Below, piece by piece: positions 27,356-36,012 of a DNA stretch of 64,000 nucleotides. Origin of the DNA: SZUA-22 sp963751695 (GTDB lineage Bacteria; Bacteroidota; Ignavibacteria; Ignavibacteriales; Melioribacteraceae); NCBI GenBank assembly GCA_963751695.1, contig CAVVVP010000003.1, positions 186,001-250,000 on the forward strand, written 5' to 3'. A program made the position numbers and the translations under genes. The notes beneath the pieces are model-generated. The model did not search any database. It had not been told where the DNA came from and saw nothing but the letters and a program-made list of their open reading frames with translations. Within the stretch, counting starts at the first letter, position 1; each line of letters starts with the position of its first letter.

Positions 27356-28579
27356 TTATGATCCCTTGAGTAACTGTAACATTCTAGTTTTATTATTTGC
27401 GTAACTCAGTGCCGTATCCCTGGTTATTTTTCCTTCTTTCATTAGTCTTAACAAATCTTGTTCCATAGTAATCATACCTTGAGGACCGCCTTGTACAATC
27501 ATCATATAAATTTCACTGGTATTGTTGTTTTTTATCGCAGCTTTTACACTTGGAGTAACAATCAATACTTCTTTTGCCAAAGCTCTTCGTCCGTCCACAG
27601 TTGGAACTAATTTCTGGGATACAACTGTAACAAGCACGTCAGCAAGACGATTTCTAACTCTTTCTTGTTCAACAGGATTAACTTCAGCAATAATTCTATC
27701 AATTGACTCAGTAGCAGAGGATGTATGAAGCGTAGAAAATACCTTGTGACCGGTATCAGTTACCTCCAAAGCTGCCATAATCGTCTCTGGATCCCTCATT
27801 TCACCAATTACTATTATATCCGGGTCCTGTCTTAAAGCTTGTACAACGCCTTCTTGGAATGATAACACATCCTTTCCAACTTCTCTATGACGAACTATTG
27901 CTTTATTAGATTTATGAACGTATTCAACAGGGGAAGAGATAACAATAATATGTACCGGTTCAGTTTTATTATGATTATCAATAAAAGTATCAAGAGTTGT
28001 TGATTTACCAGAACCAGTTATACCAGTTACTAATGATAATCCAAACTTGATATATTTATGACTCATCATTTTTATAGCATTAGTATGAAATCCTAGTGAA
28101 TTCAGTGGGAATACTTGAGCTGAAATAGATCTCATATTCAAAGCAAGTGTATCCAAATCAAAATATGCATCCGCTCTAAAGCGAACATCTTCATTAATAA
28201 CATCATAATGAAATGAATAACTAAAATCTAAATTTCGAGCTATTAGTAAATGTTTAATTTGGTTTGAAGTCAGCAAACTGAGCATCAGTATCGCCGATTC
28301 CATATGATTAAATTTTGGAAGTTCTTCAACACGAGCCTTATCGCCATGAATTCTGAACCAAACGTATTCTGCAGTGGCGTAACCTCCGATTTCAACGTCG
28401 GACGCTTCTTTTTCAATCATTAAAGATAAAATGTAATTAATGAGTTTATGAAGCGTAACTTTGTGTTCAGCTGGCATTTCCTGAACAAGATCGGCCACAA
28501 AACTAATTTTCTCTGGGCCGAGAATTGATTTTGGAATTTTTTGAACGTATTGAGCTAAAATGATCTTTGCTTCTGTCAC
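27356..28579 (-). CDS. pilT: PilT/PilU-family pilus retraction ATPase
   Basis: This intact 407-residue protein has an N-terminal PAS-like region and a RecA-like motor domain. Walker A is GITGSGKSTT (residues 186-195), the Asp box is at about 208-225, Walker B is IVIGEMRDPET, and the His box is HTSSATE. It drives disassembly of type IV pili at the inner membrane. It is one of three undamaged core pilus genes here; its neighbours on both sides (pilB upstream, pilM/N downstream) are frameshifted. It begins about 80 bases after the pilB stop. Whether it is PilT or the paralogue PilU cannot be settled by eye. Confidence 0.88.
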   Translation of the reverse strand: MTEAKIILAQYVQKIPKSILGPEKISFVADLVQEMPAEHKVTLHKLINYILSLMIEKEASDVEIGGYATAEYVWFRIHGDKARVEELPKFNHMESAILMLSLLTSNQIKHLLIARNLDFSYSFHYDVINEDVRFRADAYFDLDTLALNMRSISAQVFPLNSLGFHTNAIKMMSHKYIKFGLSLVTGITGSGKSTTLDTFIDNHNKTEPVHIIVISSPVEYVHKSNKAIVRHREVGKDVLSFQEGVVQALRQDPDIIVIGEMRDPETIMAALEVTDTGHKVFSTLHTSSATESIDRIIAEVNPVEQERVRNRLADVLVTVVSQKLVPTVDGRRALAKEVLIVTPSVKAAIKNNNTSEIYMMIVQGGPQGMITMEQDLLRLMKEGKITRDTALSYANNKTRMLQLLKGS

Positions 28580-28660
28580 TTAAAATTCCTGAAATATGGA
28601 AAGAAATTATACAATTGCTAAACTTAATTTAGTAAAAAAAAATCAAAAAGTTAAAATATT

Positions 28661-30456
28661 TTACTCATCCATCGTTCCTGCTAATACTTCTTGTATTGAA
28701 GTTAATCCTTGTTTAACCTTTTCTAAACCAGAATCTCTTAATGTTAATGTTCCATCAGCTTTGGATTGATTTCTAACTGCATCTTCATCAATTTCGTCAC
28801 CGGCTCGAACAATCATTTCTCTGAATCTCTTTTGTAAAATAAAGCGCTTCGTGTATTGCCATTCGTCCTTTGTATCCTGATTTATTGCATTTTTCACAAC
28901 CAACTGGCTTCATAAATTTCATATTTCGACCACTCATCAATATCTATTCCAGCTCTTTCTATCACTATCATTCATTTATAGTATTCTACCTTCTTTTTGC
29001 AATTATCGCAAAGTTTTCTAACCAGACGCTGAGCAACAATAATATTTATTGCATAAGCAAGTAAGAATGGTTCAACTCCCATTTTATATAAACGAGCAAC
29101 AGCACTTGGCGCATCGTTAGTATGAAGAGTGGAAAATGTTAAGTGACCAGTATTAGCAAGTTTAATAGCAGTTTCTGCTGTTTCCTTATCGCGCATCTCA
29201 CCTACTAGAACAATATCTGGATCATGACGCAATATAGCTCGAATAGCTTGTTCAAAATTCATTTTATGACCAATTTTAAGCTGACGAGCACCTTCGATTA
29301 CGTACTCAACAGGGTCTTCAACTGTCAAAATGTTTTTACGTTGGGTCAATAACCTGATAAAGTGCAGCAACTAGTGTAGTACTCTTTCCACTTCCTGTAG
29401 GACCGGTTAAGATCACCATTCCCTGAGGTTGTGTTATAGCTTTTTGAAAAGCAGCATTCGCATATCCGACAAGACCTAGTTTACCTAAATCTTTAATGAC
29501 CTTTCTATCATCAAGAATTCTGATTACGATTGTTTCAAATTTATTTTTAAGCTCTGTACCAACCATTGGAAGTACTGAGACTCGGTATCGAATAATTGTA
29601 CCATCAATCGGTCTTTGAATAAAACCATCTTGAGCCCTTTCTCTTTCGAATCTATCCATCCCTCTTGCTCTGTCTTTTACAACTGCCATAACAGCTTCAG
29701 GTTGTACATTATCCTGAGCATGCCACAGAGCAAGTTTTCCATCAGTTCTAAAATGAATTTCTGTTCTCTTCCCGCTTTTAGGTACAACATGAATATCACT
29801 CGCTCCTTTTCGCACTCCTTCAACAAGAGCTGCTTCGATAATATTAACTAAGTGCACTTTTGTTAATTTCAGCATCTAATTCTTCTTCATCAACCTGAGC
29901 CTCATCATGATCTACTACAATTTCTTCGTCCGACTCTTCAATCATCTTTAGGAATTCATTAGTGGGAGGAGCAATCATCTCAATTAAATAATCATAATCT
30001 TTTTTCTTAAGATAGTTGATCTCAAATTTTTTGAAATTGAGTGTATATGCAATCTTTGAGATAGCTTTATCAGTAGGATCCACTGCTCCAAGGACAACTC
30101 GATCGCGTAATTTATCATAACTATAAGGGAAGTATTTGATGATAAACCATTTGGTCTCTTAATTCATCCCCTTTAGAATTCAGAAGTCTTTTTATTTCAT
30201 CTATTCTTTCATCTGGTAATTCGCTAACTTGAATGTTCAGTTCTTTGAAAGCATAAAGTACTGCAACTTCACTGAAAATAGTGTCATGATCAAATTTTAA
30301 TTCTTGAACTAAAATCTGCGCAAGATTTCTTTTCTTTTTAGTCTGATCTTCTTGTTTTAGTACTAAAGCTTTTTCAAGAATTTCGTCATCTATAATGCCC
30401 TTTTTTAGAAGAAGGTATCCTATTTTATCAGTTACTTCGAGCTGGGAATCAAGCAT
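28661..30456 (-). pseudogene. pilB: Pilus extension ATPase PilB/GspE, disrupted by frameshifts and a stop
   Basis: The pieces assemble in order into one PilB. The N-terminal MSHA/GspE domain comes first (IGYLLLKKGIIDDEILEKAL), then ALVEGVRKGASDIHVVP, and Walker A in ILTGPTGSGKSTT. VEDPVEYVIEGARQLKI, Walker B VLVGEMRDKET, the His box FSTLHTND and a zinc-site pair (CDNCKK, then GCEKCNKSGYKGR) follow. Extra bases are needed to explain breaks near 30124, 29855, 29341, 28908 and 28823. An in-frame TGA at 28972-28974 interrupts the zinc region. All motifs survive. PilB powers pilus assembly; if the breaks are real, pili could not be extended by this copy. Confidence 0.83.
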
Positions 30457-30471
30457 CTCTCTTTCCTAACA

Positions 30472-31815
30472 TTATTTAGCTATCGGATTTGATGGATTAA
30501 TTGTTGCAGTTTCAGCAGAAACTAATGTTAGTCCGATCATTACAACCATAATTACCATTGCAATAAAAACCTGCACTAACTCTATGAAATTTTTAAGTCT
30601 GAAAACTGTTTCACTTTCATAATAGTTAGCTAGCTGTAAAGTTGTATTTTTAATAGTTCCAGTCTCCTCACCGGAGTGAAAACGTGAAAGTGCAGTATCT
30701 GTAAAAACTCCTGCTGCAGCAAAAGATTCAGAAATTCCGGCTCCTTTTTTAATCATCATAGGAATCGCTATATTTTTTATCTGACCCTCAAAATATTTAT
30801 TATCAGTTGCTTCAGCTGCAATTCTAATTGGTTCAATACTTTCAGCTGACCCACTATATAAAGTGTAGAATACACGGCAAAATACTTCAATATTCGTTTT
30901 ATGAATTAGTGAGCCAACTACTGGTATTCTCATCATATATTTATCAATAAGCAGCTTCCCTTTTTTTGTTCGATTCATTTGCCAGAGTGCTACAAGTGGA
31001 GCACATGAAACAATAAGAACTAATACCCAATTTGCAATAAGAAAATCACTAAAAGCAAGGGTTGCAGCCGTCATTGGTGGCAGCGGAATATCAAATTTTA
31101 AAAATAATTTTGCGGTTTCTGGGAATATGTACCCTACATAGAAAAGAACTGCTAGGAATAAAACAAAAAGGGTTATCATTGGAGTTATTAATGCACTTCT
31201 CAGATCTTTTCGAAATTGCATATTTCGCTCAAGGAACTTAGCTGTAGCTTTATATATCTCGGTCATGTTACCACTTTTAGCCGCAAGGCCTAGCATATAA
31301 GCTGTAAATTTTCCGAATATGTGCTCATATCTTAGAAATGTAGTTTGGCTATCCGCACCCCTTTTTAGATCATTGTTGATTTGCTTTAAAGTTTCTCGCA
31401 TTGTTTTATTCTCTAGATCATTTGTCAACAGTGTCATAATTTCACTGTAAGGGAGCTTTTGCTCCAGAAGTTCCGCACTTATCTTTACGTAAGACAAAAC
31501 TTCTTGCGCCGGAGGTTTAGGGTTCCATTCGAACAAATACTTATTTACAGAAAGCACTTGGTAGCCCATTTTAGTAAGAGCAGTTGTAACTTCATCTTTT
31601 GTGAAAGCTTTCTGCTCGCCCTTTTGTACAGGTTCGTTTCCCCGTTTAATTTTATAAATAAAAGTAACTTTCTTTTCGATTGATTTTAGCTTTAACTTAT
31701 GCTTTTCAATAAGCTGGTGAATTTGAGTTTTTCCATCCTTATAAGTAGGAGCGGTCATGCCGCCGGTTACTATCTGTCCGTTTGACCTTAATGCATTAAA
31801 TCTTAGTTCAATCAT
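30472..31815 (-). CDS. pilC: PilC/GspF inner-membrane platform protein
   Basis: The 447-residue protein is intact. A roughly 120-residue N-terminal region is followed by the two repeated GspF domains and three hydrophobic segments at about residues 205-230, 257-277 and 410-432. Motifs include LGLAAKSGNMTEIYKATAKFLERN and FHSGEETGTIKNTTLQLANYYE, characteristic of the family. It anchors the assembly and retraction motors. It is the first gene of the long minus-strand operon, with an AGGGA ribosome site and a sigma-54-like promoter about 75 bases upstream of the start. Confidence 0.88.
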   Translation of the reverse strand: MIELRFNALRSNGQIVTGGMTAPTYKDGKTQIHQLIEKHKLKLKSIEKKVTFIYKIKRGNEPVQKGEQKAFTKDEVTTALTKMGYQVLSVNKYLFEWNPKPPAQEVLSYVKISAELLEQKLPYSEIMTLLTNDLENKTMRETLKQINNDLKRGADSQTTFLRYEHIFGKFTAYMLGLAAKSGNMTEIYKATAKFLERNMQFRKDLRSALITPMITLFVLFLAVLFYVGYIFPETAKLFLKFDIPLPPMTAATLAFSDFLIANWVLVLIVSCAPLVALWQMNRTKKGKLLIDKYMMRIPVVGSLIHKTNIEVFCRVFYTLYSGSAESIEPIRIAAEATDNKYFEGQIKNIAIPMMIKKGAGISESFAAAGVFTDTALSRFHSGEETGTIKNTTLQLANYYESETVFRLKNFIELVQVFIAMVIMVVMIGLTLVSAETATINPSNPIAK

Positions 31816-31888
31816 AATTTGTAAATCCCTGTCGAATAATTCATTTTTATATGAAAAAGCAAACTTATTTGGTTACTCGGTAGTTAAA

Positions 31889-31906
31889 TGCAAATATTGG
31901 GCCATA
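31889..31906 (-). promoter_or_regulatory. Candidate sigma-54 promoter of the pil operon
   Basis: Read on the minus strand the sequence is TATGGCCCAATATTTGCA. It has the GG (-24) and GC (-12) pairs exactly 10 bases apart and a TTTGCA -12 element, close to TGGCAC-N5-TTGCA. Transcription would start roughly 60 bases before the pilC start codon. Two sigma-54 activators in the window make use of such a promoter plausible. Confidence 0.5.
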
Positions 31907-32204
31907 CGAAAATATATTTCACCAATCCATTTACTTTATTAAGTTGAATTACAATAATTCAATACTGAATTTAGAGAAGAAAGCATTCATTTTATCCAAT
32001 TTTACAATTCCAACATTTTTTTGATAATCTATATTTAGTAGTTGGGTTGGCTAAATTTGATTGGAAATTAAAACTTTAAGCAAGGTAGAGATTTATAATT
32101 GATGTAATTATTACTTATTTATGGGTTAATCAATTAAATGATTTAATTTTAATGATCAGGCTTTGTTAATATATTGCAAAAGGAGAAATCATTTATTTAA
32201 AATT

Positions 32205-32240
32205 AAAAAAGGCCAATAAACAATGTTTATCGGCCTTTTT
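32205..32240 (-). terminator. Strong intrinsic terminator after the pilin genes
   Basis: On the minus strand a stem GGCCGATAAAC pairs with GTTTATTGGCC (11 bp with one G-U pair) around an ATT loop, followed by a run of six T. It sits 22 bases after the second pilin stop and separates the pilins from the pilC operon. It suggests that pilins are transcribed as an independent, probably abundant, message. Confidence 0.88.
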
Positions 32241-32262
32241 AATAAATTATTGCTAAACTAAA

Positions 32263-32682
32263 TTAGCCATTAACATTTGTAGATGTTACAGAAATATCAT
32301 CTGGTGTTACAGTTATAACTACTACTAACTGTGCACCACCATCATTTGTTTCAGTACCAGTTCCAGTAAGTGTTATACTTTGAGCACCATTTGTTAATGC
32401 AACAGGTGCACTCATGTTCGCTGTTTGTGTCAATGATAATGGTACTGCAAATGCAACACCGTTAGCTTGTGCGGTACCATCAAATGAATTTCCACCACCA
32501 CCCATTGCTGCTGGTTTTCTGTAATGTTGCTGCGCCATAGATCCGATAGTAGTTAAATCTGCGATTAAAGCATCATTATTAGCTTGAAGTGAGCTAGCTG
32601 TGAATACGTTAATACCTACAACTACTGCGATACCGACTATGATAACACCAAGTACGATAAGTAAAAGTTGTTGTTGTCCCAT
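32263..32682 (-). CDS. Pilin-like small secreted protein
   Basis: The 139-residue product starts MGQQQLLLIVLGVIIVGIAVVVGI. This is a very short leader, a glycine at position 2 and an uninterrupted hydrophobic helix, followed by a Ser/Thr/Ala-rich beta domain. The shape is that of a type IV pilin or pseudopilin, but a glutamate at mature position 5 is absent (Leu there). A strong TTAAGGAG ribosome site precedes it, and a strong terminator follows. Its paralogue with the same first 30 residues lies immediately upstream. Membership of the pilus system is inferred from the adjacent pil operon. It could instead be a different helix-anchored surface subunit. Confidence 0.72.
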   Translation of the reverse strand: MGQQQLLLIVLGVIIVGIAVVVGINVFTASSLQANNDALIADLTTIGSMAQQHYRKPAAMGGGGNSFDGTAQANGVAFAVPLSLTQTANMSAPVALTNGAQSITLTGTGTETNDGGAQLVVVITVTPDDISVTSTNVNG

Positions 32683-32744
32683 TTTGTTACTCCTTAAGTT
32701 TGTTATTAGATATTAGTTAGTGTATACGAATAAAAAGAAGTTAA

Positions 32745-33132
32745 TTACCTTATTATTTGTGTTAAATAATCACTCTGTGTTACAGTCATTTGAACTTGTA
32801 CAAAATTATTTGAAGTTACATCCCCGTTTCCTTTTCCCGTTAACACCACTTGATCTCGGGTTGCAGTTGCTGAGACAGTAAACTCTCCATCCGCATTGAA
32901 CTTGAAGTCTTTTAGGAATTTGCCAACCTTCAAAACTCAACTGTCCTCCTCCCATCGCTTTGGGAGTTCTATAATACTTTTGAGCTTCGCTTGCAAGATG
33001 TACTAGGTCGTTAATGATGTTGTTCCTTTTAGACTCTGTTGCATTTGCATTGAATAAACTGATCCCAACTGTTATAGCTATTCCAATGATTATTATTCCT
33101 AATATTATCAAAAGAAGTTGTTGCTGTCCCAA
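32745..33132 (-). pseudogene. Second pilin-like gene, frameshifted
   Basis: Translation starts at TTG 33132 after a GAGGAAAA ribosome site and gives MGQQQLLLIILGIIIIGIAITVGI, a near copy of the next gene's leader and helix. After SFEGWQIPK the frame is lost; removing one A from the AAAA run near 32920 continues as DFKFNADGEFTVSATATRDQVVLTGKG to a stop at 32745, about 128 residues in total. Both genes share MGGG- and YYRTP/YRKP-type motifs, showing they are paralogues. A sigma-54-like promoter is centred about 75 bases upstream. If the break is real, only the downstream pilin is functional. Confidence 0.7.
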
Positions 33133-33198
33133 AATTTTCCTCTATCATAATTTTATTTGTTAGTGGCTGAGATCAATAATTTCTGTCCTAACCAAATG

Positions 33199-33214
33199 AC
33201 AAGTAGTGTGCCAA
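33199..33214 (-). promoter_or_regulatory. Candidate sigma-54 promoter of the pilin genes
   Basis: On the minus strand the sequence TTGGCACACTACTTGT matches the -24 element TTGGCAC perfectly. The TTG of the -12 element is at the right spacing, with GT in place of the usual GC. The expected start site is about 55 bases before the pilin start codon. Sigma-54 control of pilin genes through PilR-type activators is well known in other bacteria. Confidence 0.6.
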
Positions 33215-33507
33215 TTTTTATTAGTTGATTAAAAACTTATTAAAATGATTAAATTTGAACTATTTCTTGAATTAAGATCATAGGCATTAAAATCGTATAG
33301 ACTATCTAAAAATTGATGTTTTCAGTAATCAATAGAAATGACATGTAACTATTACATGGCTAATTTTAAAGTCGGTAATAAGTACGAGCAATTGTTACTG
33401 AATTGGTAGTAATTACTGGGAACTTTAAGTGGAATAGGCTTAGATTTATGAAAAGTACAAGTCGCTCTGTGTTTTCTTTGTTTTTGTTCTGATTTAAGAA
33501 CTTATAT

Positions 33508-33537
33508 GAAAAAATAGATTCCCGCTTTTGCGGGAAT
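33508..33537 (-). terminator. Intrinsic terminator of aspS
   Basis: The hairpin ATTCCCGC-AAAA-GCGGGAAT on the minus strand is followed by CTATTTTTT. It lies 18 bases downstream of the aspS stop. The stem is GC-rich against an AT-rich background, making this a confident call. Confidence 0.88.
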
Positions 33538-33554
33538 AGCATATTAAAAAGTGG

Positions 33555-35321
33555 TTATCTAACTTTTATATGTAGCTCGGTAAGCTGACCATCATCAACA
33601 AATGAAGGTGATTCATCCATTAATGACATACCACTCGAAGTTTTTGGGAATGCAATAACGTCTCTTATCGAATGATCACCAGCAAAAAGCATTGCAAGTC
33701 TGTCAAATCCAAATGCAATACCACCATGAGGTGGGGCACCATATTTAAATGCGTTCATTAAAAAGCCAAATTTAACGTCAGCTTCCTCTTTTGAAATTCC
33801 AAGCGCATCAAACATTTTAGATTGAAGCTCAGAATCGTGAATTCTGATACTTCCACCAGCTATTTCGTTACCATCTAGAACCAGATCATATGCGCGGGCT
33901 GTAACTTCACCAGGATTTGTTTCCAATTTATCTACTTGATCGAGATCTGGAGAGGTAAAAGGATGATGCATAGCGTAAAAACGCTTAGTTTCTTCATCCC
34001 ACTCAAGTAAAGGAAAGTTGGTTACCCAAAGAAGAGATGGCGCTTCATCACCTTTAATTAATTCTAATCTTCTGGCCATTTCTAATCTCAGTGAGCCCAT
34101 AAAAGATAAGGATTGAAGTTTCGGGCCAGAGATAATGAATACCAGATCGCCAGGTTTAGCACTTAGGCTATTAATTATACCTTGTTTTTCCTCATCGGAC
34201 ATAAATTTAGCAACAGGAGCATCCAAACCATCTTCTTTAACCCTCATCCAGATCAAACCACCAGCACCAAGCTGTTTTACATAATTTGTCAATACATCAA
34301 GCTGATTTCTTGTATAATCACCACAATCTTTTGCAAGTAATGATGTAACGATTCCACCTTTTTCCAAGGTATCCTTGAAAACTCTAAATTCGGAATTTTC
34401 GAAAACATGGTTTAATGTGACCATTTGAAGTTCAAATCTAAGATCCGGTTTGTCGCTCCCATATTTTTCCATTGCATCTGCAAAATCAAGCCTAGGAAGT
34501 GGGAGTGGAATATCAATTCCTCTAATTTCCTTGAACAAGTTCTTCATGAGGCCCTCAACCATTTCGTAAATATCTTCCTGATCGACAAAGGACATTTCAA
34601 CGTCGATCTGAGTAAATTCTGGTTGGCGGTCGGCTCGTAAATCTTCATCTCTAAAACACTTAACTATTTGGAAATATTTATCATAACCAGAGACCATTAA
34701 TAATTGCTTGTAAGTTTGAGGTGATTGTGGTAATGCATAAAATCTCCCTTTATGAAGTCTACTTGGAACAAGAAAATCGCGTGCACCTTCTGGAGTGGAT
34801 TTCATTAAAACCGGCGTTTCAATTTCAACAAAATCATTATTGTCAAAATATTTTCGAACAGATTGATACATTTTATGTCTTAGAAGCATATTTTCTTGCA
34901 TCTTTCCTCTTCTAAGATCAAGGTATCTATATTTTAATCGAATATCTTCGCTTACATCTGCATTATCTTGTATTTGGAATGGAGGTGTTTCGGCTTTATT
35001 CAAAATAATTAGTTTATCAGCCATTATATCAATAAATCCAGTTGGAATCTTTGAATTCTCTGTATCAGCAGGGCGCTTTCTAACTGTTCCTTCTACAGCA
35101 ATTACAAATTCACTTCTAAGTTCTTTGGCTATTTCATGAGCTTCGTTATTATAAGTTGGTTCAAAAACTATTTGAGTTATACCGTATCTATCTCTAAGAT
35201 CGATGAATATTACGCCACCAAGATCTCTTCTCGTATCCACCCATCCATTGAGGACTATTTTCTCATCAATGTTCTCTTCTCTTAACTCACCACATGTGTG
35301 TGTTCTTCTCTCAAATTTCAT
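33555..35321 (-). CDS. aspS: Aspartyl-tRNA synthetase
   Basis: The 588-residue product is a full-length bacterial class II synthetase. It has an N-terminal anticodon-binding OB fold (LNGWVDTRRDLGGVIFIDLRD), class II motif 2 (CFRDEDLRADRQPEFTQID), a bacterial insertion domain in the middle and motif 3 near the C-terminus (GGIAFGFDRLAML). It charges tRNA-Asp with aspartate; in organisms lacking asparagine synthetase it may also charge tRNA-Asn, which cannot be judged here. It is monocistronic with its own terminator. Confidence 0.97.
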   Translation of the reverse strand: MKFERRTHTCGELREENIDEKIVLNGWVDTRRDLGGVIFIDLRDRYGITQIVFEPTYNNEAHEIAKELRSEFVIAVEGTVRKRPADTENSKIPTGFIDIMADKLIILNKAETPPFQIQDNADVSEDIRLKYRYLDLRRGKMQENMLLRHKMYQSVRKYFDNNDFVEIETPVLMKSTPEGARDFLVPSRLHKGRFYALPQSPQTYKQLLMVSGYDKYFQIVKCFRDEDLRADRQPEFTQIDVEMSFVDQEDIYEMVEGLMKNLFKEIRGIDIPLPLPRLDFADAMEKYGSDKPDLRFELQMVTLNHVFENSEFRVFKDTLEKGGIVTSLLAKDCGDYTRNQLDVLTNYVKQLGAGGLIWMRVKEDGLDAPVAKFMSDEEKQGIINSLSAKPGDLVFIISGPKLQSLSFMGSLRLEMARRLELIKGDEAPSLLWVTNFPLLEWDEETKRFYAMHHPFTSPDLDQVDKLETNPGEVTARAYDLVLDGNEIAGGSIRIHDSELQSKMFDALGISKEEADVKFGFLMNAFKYGAPPHGGIAFGFDRLAMLFAGDHSIRDVIAFPKTSSGMSLMDESPSFVDDGQLTELHIKVR

Positions 35322-35517
35322 AATTTATGCATCTTTGTTAAAAAATAAGGCGTAAAAATAACGAATATTGAATCCTATTCAAAGAATTATTAACAGTCTC
35401 ATTTAAGAATCATTAAATTTTCCGTATAGTTATTCAGGTTTGATTAAAATTTGAATCACTATTTTATTAATTTAGAAAATCACATATTTATAGCATCAAT
35501 ATTAAAGGAAATAGAAT

Positions 35518-36012
35518 ATTAAGAAGAGAATTACAATTATTACGGGTCAAATAGGATCTGGAAAAACTACATATCTTCTGAAAAACATTGAGAATAAGTC
35601 CGATGTCGGCGGAATTCTACAAGTATCTCGAGGAAATAGAAGATTTTTTTGTGATATTAATTCCAATGACGAAATTGAATTAACTTCTGAAATCCAGAAT
35701 AAAGATTCTTTTATACTTGGGAAATTTATTTTCAAACGCTCAGCCTTTAATTGGGCAAACGAGAAGTTATTGAATGCAATTAGGAATTCAAACATTCAGA
35801 CAATTATCCTAGATGAGTACGGACCTTTGGAATTTAGAGAAGAAGGATTCGAACCACTGTTCAGTACCATTTTGAAAAATAATCGGACCGGAAGAAAACT
35901 CAACTTAATTGTTGTTGTTAGAAAATCTCTTTTAGCAAAGTTTACAGAAAAATTTAATCTATCCAATGAAGAAATCAATATAGAAGAAGTTAATAAAAAT
36001 TTTAATCGATAG
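35518..36012 (+). CDS. P-loop NTPase (THEP1/DUF2478-like) with non-standard start
   Basis: An open frame of about 164 codons starts after an in-frame TAG at 35512. It has a Walker A ITGQIGSGKTT within the first 20 residues and a Walker B-like ILDEYGPLE motif near residue 100, both typical of THEP1-like nucleoside triphosphatases. No ATG, GTG or TTG precedes the Walker A. The only plausible initiator is ATT at 35518, 7 bases after an AAAGGAA ribosome site. An internal ATG at 35770 would drop the P-loop. Either ATT is used, or the start codon has been mutated. The 3' end overlaps the convergent ClC gene by 11 bases. Confidence 0.6.
   Translation: MKKRITIITGQIGSGKTTYLLKNIENKSDVGGILQVSRGNRRFFCDINSNDEIELTSEIQNKDSFILGKFIFKRSAFNWANEKLLNAIRNSNIQTIILDEYGPLEFREEGFEPLFSTILKNNRTGRKLNLIVVVRKSLLAKFTEKFNLSNEEINIEEVNKNFNR

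Larger units (their letters stand above)
31816..32262. other. 447-base intergenic stretch between pilin genes and the pil operon
   Basis: No coding potential is visible here. The stretch contains the pilin terminator hairpin at its right end and a sigma-54-like promoter near its left end. The AT-rich sequence between them could hold activator sites. Confidence 0.6.
33133..33554. other. 422-base intergenic stretch between pilin genes and aspS
   Basis: No gene is visible. It contains the sigma-54-like pilin promoter at its left side and the aspS terminator at its right end. The middle is AT-rich and could hold activator binding sites. Confidence 0.6.

Noticed and set aside
28661..30456. Programmed ribosomal frameshifting in pilB
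   Set aside because: Five or six breaks in one gene, at varied sequence contexts with no shared slippery site or downstream structure, do not fit a programmed mechanism.
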